DNA from: Cyprinodon diabolis
Taxonomy: Eukaryota > Chordata > Actinopteri > Cyprinodontiformes > Cyprinodontidae
Assembly (NCBI GenBank): GCA_030533445.1
Contig: CM060080.1
Coordinates: 7,799,717 to 7,863,716 of the forward strand
Length of the DNA stretch: 64,000 nt
Direction of reading: 5' to 3'
Shown here: positions 49,601 to 58,900 of the stretch, one piece after another
Layout of the letters: every line of letters begins with the position of its first letter
Position numbering within the stretch: position 1 is the first letter of the stretch
Program-made: the position numbers and the translations under genes
The notes under the pieces: generated by a model
Database searches by the model: none
The model's input: the letters and a program-made list of their open reading frames with translations, nothing else
What the model was told of the DNA's origin: nothing

Positions 49601-52600
49601 CGACAGTTCAGTCTAAAGAACATGGCGGCTTCAGCCGATGAAACTAGCGTTAGCGTTGCTATCGAGCAAGTTTTATCGGAATTACAGAGTATTTCTTCAC
49701 TGAAAGAAGAGCAAAACACTGCTCTGGAGGCTTTTCTCAGAGGAATAGATGTTTTTGCTCTTCTCCCGACTGGTTTCGGCAAGAGTAGCCTGGCTTGTGG
49801 TTGTGTTTTCGTCGTCGCTCTGTTAGTACGTCATATGCTTCGTTGATCTGATTGGTTTATTTGGCCCGTCTATCACCAACATAGGCCAATCAGCTAACCA
49901 GTATTTTCGCCCCTTCCCAAAATTACTTCAACGGAAGGTTTCCAGATGGATATGCGGAGCAAATCCATCTGGCGGAGTCAGGTTAGAAAATAGTTCCTCT
50001 GGAGCCTCTGGTGACTTTAGCTTTTCTGTGATTGTTCTGTAGCTCTAATGAAGTTTGCTCTCACCGTCTACTACTGATAGAGGTTGGAGTGAAACTTTAC
50101 TGACGATGGATTTTGTTTTTCTCCAGGGGTTAGATGGCGAGGATGAAGGAGCCATCAGCATGCTGTCAGACAACACAGCCAAACTCACCTCTGCTGTGAG
50201 GTAATGATGAATAGGGAAGGGATCAGATCAGTTCCTAAATTAATCCCTGAACTCCTCTAGGTTTTCATCCTCTTTCAATGGTTTTTCTTATTTTTGCTTA
50301 TTTACCTCAGTTAGCGCAAAGTCTGGAGAATCTGACAGTTACTAGACCAAACAGGAAACACGTTCCTGTAATGCTGAACTTTCCCCAAATGGGGGAAATA
50401 TTCTCTGTTCCAGTCTTATAGTATTGAACGCCATCTTCTGGCTCAGGTGGATTTCTCATTGAATTAATGGCGTGCAGGTGGCGTAGTTGTTAGCGGCACG
50501 ACCCATGTACGGAGGCCTTAGTCCTCGATACGGGCGACCCGGGTTGGAATCCGGCCTGTGGTCTTTTCCCGCATGTCTCCCCCACTCTCTCATACCCTCT
50601 TTCCTGTCAGCCTGCTGTAACAAAAACAAGCCACTAGTGCCGCAAAAACTCAAAAAAAAAAAAAAAAAATACAAATTAACTTTGTCCGTCTCGTGGTGGA
50701 GAGATTCACTGGTCTCAGCAGCTGTTAGCAGCACAGCAGATGGGTACAGAAAGTTAGGAGAAAAAAAATATTAAGACACCAATGCACAAACTTAACTTTA
50801 TATATATATTATGTATGCATGTATGTATGTATGTATGTATGTATGTGTGTATGTATGTACACTCACGGGCCACTTTATTAGGTACACCTGTCCAACTGCT
50901 CGTTAACACTTAATTTCTAAGCAGCCAATCTCATGGCGGCAACTCAGTGCATTTAGGCATGTAGACATGGTCAAGACAATCTCCTGCAGTTCAAACCGAG
51001 CATCAGTATGGGGAAGAAAGGTGATTTGAGTGACTTTGAACGTGGCATGATTGTTGGTGTCAGAAGGGCTGGTCTGAGTATTTCAGAAACTGCTGATCTA
51101 CTGGGATTTTCACGCACAACCATCTCTAGGGTTTACAGAGAATGGTCCGAAAAAGAAAAAACATCCAGTGAGCGGCAGTTCTGTGGGCGGAAATGCCTTG
51201 TTGATGCCAGAGGTCAGAGGAGAATGGCCAGACTGGTTCGAGCTGATAGAAGGGCAACAGTGACTCAAATAACCACCCGTTACAACCAAGGTGGGCAGAA
51301 GAGCATCTCTGAACGCACAGTACGTCGAACTTTGAGGCAGATGGGCTACAGCAGCAGAAGACCACACCGGGTGCCACTCCTTTCAGCTAAGAACAGGAAA
51401 CTGAGGCTACAATTTGCACAAGCTCATCGAAATTGGACAATAGAAGATTGTAAAAACGTTGCCTGGTCTGATGAGTCTCGATTTCTGCTGCGACATTCGG
51501 ATGGTAGGGTCAGAATTTGGCGTCTACAACATGAAAGCATGGATCCATCCTGCCTTGTATCAACGGTTCAGGCTGGTGGTGGTGGTGTCATGGTGTGGGG
51601 AATATTTTCTTGGCACTCTTTGGGCCCCTTGGTACCAATTGAGCATCGTTGCAACGCCACAGCCTACCTGAGTATTGTTGCCGACCATGTCCATCCCTTC
51701 ATGACCACAATGTACCCAACTTCTACTTTCTGGCTACTTTCAGCAGGATAATGCGCCATGTCATAAAGCTGGAATCATCTCAGACTGGTTTCTTGAACAT
51801 GACAATGAGTTCACTGTACTCAAATGGCCTCCACAGTCACCAGATCTCAATCCAATAGAGCATCTTTGGGATGTGGTGAAACGGGAGATTCACATCATGG
51901 ATGTGCAGCCGACAAATCTGCGGCAACTGTGTTATGCCATCATGTCAATATGGGCCAAACTCCCTGAGGAATGCTTCCAACACCTTGTTGAATCTATGCC
52001 ACGAAGAATTGAGGCAGTTCTGAAGGCAAAAGGGGGTCCAACCCGTTACTAGCATGGGGTTCCTAATAAAGTGGGTGTGTATGTATATATATATTAGGGA
52101 TGGGACGATTTATGAAAACCGTCCGAAACCGTTCGGTTCGACTGTCTCGGTTCGGTTCGCGTGTGTTTCGTTCGGTTCATGCGCTGCTCCTTTTTCTCAT
52201 AGGCAAAGCGATTACACTCCAGAGCAGAAGGTGGCGGTACTGCGGCCAAAGCCAACCACCAGTAGTAAACAAGAAGAAGAAGCGAAGCAGCGTAGCCGGG
52301 TGTAGCAGGGGAAAAAATCAGTTGTTGTGGAGAATTGTTTCGGAATGGCGAGTGGGAAAGAACAGGAGTTGGAAGACGCGCCAGCAGCACTTTATAGGTC
52401 TGCTGTATGGGAGCGCTTTGCATTTACAGTGACCTACGATGGCGGCGGAAAGAAAGTTGTGGATAAAGTGCAACAGTGTGCGAGCATTGTGCAACACGTT
52501 TTGTTTATGCTAAAAGCAACATGACCAACATGTCAGGCTAACCCCGAAATCCCACATACTCCATCAGCGCTCCGCCCCGCTGCGCTCCAGACCGGCTGCT

Positions 52601-52901
52601 CAAAGCAAAGCCTACAGCCCCCACTGTGGCTTCGTCCGCTCCCCTCTGAGTCCCTTGGAGATGGTAGAGAGCATGCGCGAGATGATTAAATTCAAAGCAG
52701 CAAAACATACGGAAATGATCCAGGGTTTCCGCGGATCATTTAAAATAATTACAATCCATTATTTTTTGGGGGATTTTTTCATTAATTCCATAAATTTTTA
52801 TGGGATTTCGGTGTAACAATAAACATATACCGAACCGAAAACCGTGACCAGAAACCGTGAATCGAACCAAACCGTGGATTTTGTGAACCGTTCCACCCCT
52901 A

Positions 52902-52970
<69 letters not shown>

Positions 52971-55900
52971 CGCACACTTTATCAGAGGTGTCAAGTAACA
53001 AAGTACAGATACTTTGTTACTGTACTTAATTACACTATTTATGCATCTCTACTTTACTCCATTACTTATTTTTCTTCCTACTTCTAACTTCTACTCTTTA
53101 CATTTTCACACAAGTATCTGTACTTTCTATTCTGTAAATTTTTAAAACAAACGTTACTCGTTACTCTTGGCTCCGATTAAATGTTTATAAATATTTATTT
53201 CAAGTCATGTGCGCCATCCAATGCAGATCATTGGCGCCATCAACATCTAGTGATTCAGAAAAAGATGTTGAAATGTCTGAAAGGTCGAACACAGGCGAGA
53301 GCGCATCGGGAGACGCAGACCAACAAGACCTCCCTCATCCTTGGCCCTATCTCAAATAATTTTTAAAATAGTCGTAAAATTGAGCTTTCAGTTCATAAAG
53401 TGGCATCTGGCTGTTTTTTTTAAAGGTTACTTTATACTTTTATACTTTAAGTAGTTTTTGGAGCACATACTTTTTCACTTTTACTTTAGTAAAGAGGTCA
53501 AGTTGATACTTCAACTTTTCCCAGAGTGTTTTTAAACTGCAGTATCTATACTTCTACTTAAGTAACAAATGTGTGAACTTTTGACACCACTGCACTTTAT
53601 GTAGATAAACAGTTCTTCCTGTTGTTGTATATAGATATTATTCCACATGGTTATTTAACAGTACTAGTAGATTTATGAGCTCCTCCTCCAGTAACGGCTG
53701 AGATTTGCTTTGGTTACTCCGGTTTCTCATGTTCTGGATTCTGCTCAGACTGTGTGGTTTTTTTTTTTCTGTGGCAGACCTCCGCCTAGCATTTTTTTTA
53801 GCAGGTTAAGAAGCTTTAACATCATGTTTGAGTTTTCATCTAACAGCCCTTTGAATGTGTAAAATGTGAAAAAGTTTCATTCGATTTTTTCCTGTTGTCT
53901 TCAGCTCTCTGCCTGAGCTCCTGGAGAAGAAAAGACTGATAGATCTTCACACAAACGTTGCCACTGCAGTCCTCGACCACATTAAGGTACCTGTAGGACG
54001 GCCATCCGGCCCCTTTAAACCTTACAGCTGGGTCAGACGCCTTACTGGCAGCAGGACACACAATATGAGCTCAGGTGGATTCCAGCACTGAGCTGCTGCT
54101 CATGTCGCACTCCATTAAAAGATTGACCTCATTCCCCTTTTTATCTTTAGAGCCGTAAATTGGATGTTTACTTTGAGTATGAAGAGAAGCTGATGAGCAA
54201 GTCAACCATAGATAAATCTCTGCTGGACATCATCAGCGACCCAGATGGTAACATACACACACAGCTGTGTTTTCATGACATACGGGGACATTTCATTGAC
54301 TTGCATTCATTTTATATGGCCTAACCCAGACCCTTACCCTAACAATAACTATTACTGACATTTACCTTACCCTAACAATAACTATTACCGACATTTACCT
54401 TACCCTAACCATAACTATTACCGACATATACCTTACCCTAACCATAACTATTACCGACATATACCTTACCCTAACCATAACTATTACCGACATATACCTT
54501 ACCCTAACCATAACTATTACCTACATTTACCTTACCCTAACCATAACTATTACCGACATATACCTTACCCTAACCATAACTATTACCGACATATACCTTA
54601 CCCTAACCATAACTATTACCGACATATACCTTACCCTAACCATAACTATTACCGACATTTACCTTACCCTAACCATAACTGTTACCGACATTTACCTTAC
54701 CCTAACCATAACTATTACCGGCATATACCTTACCCTAAACATAACTGTTACCGACATTTACCTTACCCTAACCATAACTATTACCGGCATATACCTTACC
54801 CTAAACATAACTATTACCGGCATATACCTTACCCTAACCATAACTATTACTGACATATACCTTACCCTAACCATAACTATTACCGACATTTACCTTACCC
54901 TAACCCCAACTCACAGGACAGAACTTTACCATATGGGGACCGGTTGAATGTCCCCATATGTTCCTGTAAGTCCCCACATGTAGGATATTTTACAAAACAC
55001 ACACCAGGCGTTTCATGAACATGTTTTACACGAGATGAGCTGAAACACCGCAGTGAACAGGAACTCAATCTGAATACCGATTGGATTCATTTGTTTACGT
55101 TCACAAAAGCATTATGTGTCTGATAAAAAATGTTTCTGATTGGACAGCTGGGACCCCAGAGGATAAAATGAGACTCTTCCTCATCTTCTACATCACTGCT
55201 CAGCAGGTTCCTTCAGAGGTAACTCCTCCTCAGCAATAACTCAGAAGGAGCATGACGCTGTTAACTGAAACATTATCAGGAGTTTGCATGACAGAAACAG
55301 AATTAGCAGCAAATGGAACGGCTACAATCCTCTAAAGTATTCACACACCTCTTTGATGCCAGACAAACTTTTTAGACTTTCATTTGAAACACAAGTATTT
55401 ACCGCCTCCTGTTTATTTCATAAAAAACACTTTAAAGTTTGTGGTTTTATTACGACAGATTTTCAGAGGGTGTGAATACTTTAGTTAGGGTCTGAGGCTG
55501 ATTATTAACTCCCCTTTTCATCTAGAGTGCTAACTTTTCTCTCTCTGGATTTCCAGTCTGATTTGGATCAATACAGGAAGGCTCTGCTGGACGCCAGCTG
55601 TGACCTTTCACCTCTCAACTACATCAAACAGTGGAAGTAAGGGCTGAACTATAGAGAGAACTAGTTAACTATGGACTGACCAAGTTAAAATTGTTGGAAC
55701 TAGTTAAACATGGATGGAACTTGTAAAAAAATTGAGTTAGTTATACATTGGGGAACTAGTTAAAAATTGAGGGAGCTAGTTAAACATGGGGGACTAGTCA
55801 AATATGGACTGACCAAGTTAAAATGGTTGAAACTAGTTAAAAATGGAGGGGACTAGTTAAAAATGAGGGAACTAGTTAAACATGAGGGGGACTAGTTGAA

Positions 55901-58900
55901 CATGGAGGAGACCAATTAAATATGAAGCGAGCTACTTAGACATGGAGGGGACTAGTTAAAAATGAGGGAACTAGTTAAACATGGAGGGGACTAGGTAAAT
56001 AGAGGGGGAGTAGTTTAGTATAGAGATAACTAGTTAAACATGGAGGGAACTAGTAAAAAAATGAAGGAGCTAGTTAAACATCTGGGAACTAGTTAAAAAA
56101 TTGAGGGAGCTAGTTAAACATGAGGGACTAGTTCAATTTGGGTATCTAGTTAAACAATTGAGTGAACTATTCAAATATGGACTGACCAAGTCAAAATGGT
56201 TAAAACTAGTTAAAAATGGAGCGGACTAGTTAAAAATGAGGGAACTAATTAAACATGGGGGGGACTAGTTAAACATGTAGGAAACCAATTAAATATGAAG
56301 CAAGCTACTTAAACATGGAGGTGACTCGTTAAAAATGAGGTAACTAGTTAAACATGGAGGGGACTAGTTAAAAATGAGGGAACTAGTTAAACATGGGGGG
56401 ACTAGTTAAACATGGAGGAAACCAATTAAATATGAAGCTAGCTACTTAAACATGGAGGGGACTAGTTAAACAGAGGGGGGGTAGTTTAGTATAGAGGTTA
56501 CTAGTTAAACATGGAGGAATCTAGTTAAACAATTGGTAAACTAATTAAACATGGGGGACTAGTCAAATGCAGGGATCTAGTTAAACAATTGAGGGAACTA
56601 GTTAAAAAAATTAGGGGCTAGTTAAACATGGAGGGACCTAGTTAAAATTTGAGGGGACTAGTTAAACATGGAGGGATGTCATTAAAAATTGAGGGGACTA
56701 GTTAAACATGGAGGGAACTCGTTAAACATAGAGTGACCTAGTTAAAAAAGGGGGGAACTAGTTAATCATGGAGGGGACTAGTTTAATACATTGGGAATAG
56801 TTCAATATGGAGGCAACTAGTTAAACATGGATAAATCTCGTTAAAAAATTAGGGGAACTAGCTAAACATGGAGGATACTAAATATTTAAGAATAAACTAG
56901 TTAATGAGTAAGATCCTTTAGAAGATTTTTATATTTTATATCAGGACAGCCAAATAAATTGGTTTATTTCTCCTTCCAGCAGAACATAAACCTGATAAAC
57001 TGATTTTGTATAAGTCAGTATTAGACTGTAAATCAGACCAATAAAGATCATTTCATTATTGCTTCATACAAACAGCTCGTTTTATTAATGCTTGGTTCTT
57101 TGGTTTCAGACATTAGATTTGTTTCTGGTGAACTAAAGAGGCCAGATAAAAGCTCTTCCTGTCCAGAATCTTTTTTTACGGTAGAAGAACTCAGAGCTCC
57201 TGTGAAGTTACGGTCGGCCTCTCCCATTGTGGAGCTGAGGACGTTCTGCATTAGGAACCTTTTTCTGAAACACACCCCAGAATAAACTGGGTTTTCCGTC
57301 GTCTCAGTATTGGAGCTTGGTTCGGTAGAACGGTCGGTTATGTTGGATCGCTCACCTTCTGTTTGTCTTTGTGTTTTCACCTCAGGGCTTTCACCAAAAT
57401 GGCTTCTAACCCCACTAACTACGGCAACAGTGGAGTCAAACCGATGGGGTGAGTCGAGCCTCTAAGCCAGCCTGATTTCTGCAGAGTGAAAATGTCCTGC
57501 AGAAGATTCAAACGGTTGAACCTTATTTCACCTTCTGCTGTCCGGCACTGGTTGGAAACCATGATTGTTTGATGGTTTCATTTATCAGTCAACCAAAAAT
57601 CAACCTTTTTGAATGAATACATTTTGGTTATCAGGATTATAAAGAATAATTTAAATAAAATTTTGCATCATTTTCTTTTAACTCAACAACATTTGCTTTA
57701 AATCCACTTTGATTAAAAACCTCTTTTCATTCATTGAATATTTTTTCCAGATAAATAGTTGGACTCTTTCACCTTTTGTTTTTACTTGCATTGTTTTAAT
57801 GATTCCCTTAAAAAAATTAAGATGTGCTCGTTTTCGGGGCGTCGCTTCGCTTCCTGTCAGCAGCTTGTTTTACCCTAATTAGGCCTAAAGATCAGAAATG
57901 TTGACGGGAAACATTGTGGGCTTCAGACGCTGCTGAGAAACATGAAATCAATCTCCCCTTTAAGGAACGTCCACTGAACTAGTCCTGCCGTATTTCGCCG
58001 CTTTTGGGCCCTGGATTATGCTGGTTGGATGAAGATCATCAGCATAGCCCTGTCCTCCTCCTCTTCCTCGCTCCAGGCTCATTCAGCTCTCCTCTGCTGT
58101 TCCTCTGCAGGCTCTTCTCCAGAGTAATGAATACCGGCTCCCAGTTTGTCATGGAGGGGGTGAAGAACCTGGTGCTCAAACAGCATGTGAGTCAAATGAT
58201 TTCTGCTTCCTAAATCCTGATCTAAAAATGTCTCCGTACAAATATCAACTGATCATTGCAGATAAATGGAAGTCATTAATCACTGAGCTGTGACATCACA
58301 TGCTTTAGAAAGAAGTCTATATTGTCCCAACAGGTTTGAGTTCAGCGGCGAACATCTTTTCCATTGTCATTACTTACCAACTTTTATCAATAATCATTCT
58401 GCATAAAATTGATATTTACAAGAAGCTTTTATTAAAATAATTATTCATCCATGATTTAACTGAAGACTCCTAGATGACTTATAGAGACGCATCATTTTGT
58501 ATAACACAAAATCTAGTTCTGAAAAGAATCTAGTTCTGCTTAGTGGTTAACACGCCATGACACTGAGGGCTAACACCTCCTAAATCTAGCCTGTCGTTTC
58601 CCACCTGTCTGGGTTCACTCACTTTATTCTCATAATGTTACGACTTTATTCTCGTAATTTTATGACCTTAGTCTGGTAATGTTACGACTATTCTCGTAAT
58701 GTGATGACTTTATTCTCGTTATTTTATGACTTTATTCTCGTAGTTTTATGACTTTAGTCTGGTAATGTTGCAACTTTATTCTCGTAAATTTAAGACTTTA
58801 TTCTAGTTTCGTAATAATTCCGAGCTTTGCAATAATAATATTGTAAACCTGCTGTGTTGAATTTTCAGAACCTTCCAGTCACCCGGATCCTGGACAACCT

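Noticed and set aside
54330..54905. Interstitial telomere repeat
   Set aside because: The true period is 33 bp with only one CCCTAA per unit, not a TTAGGG array.
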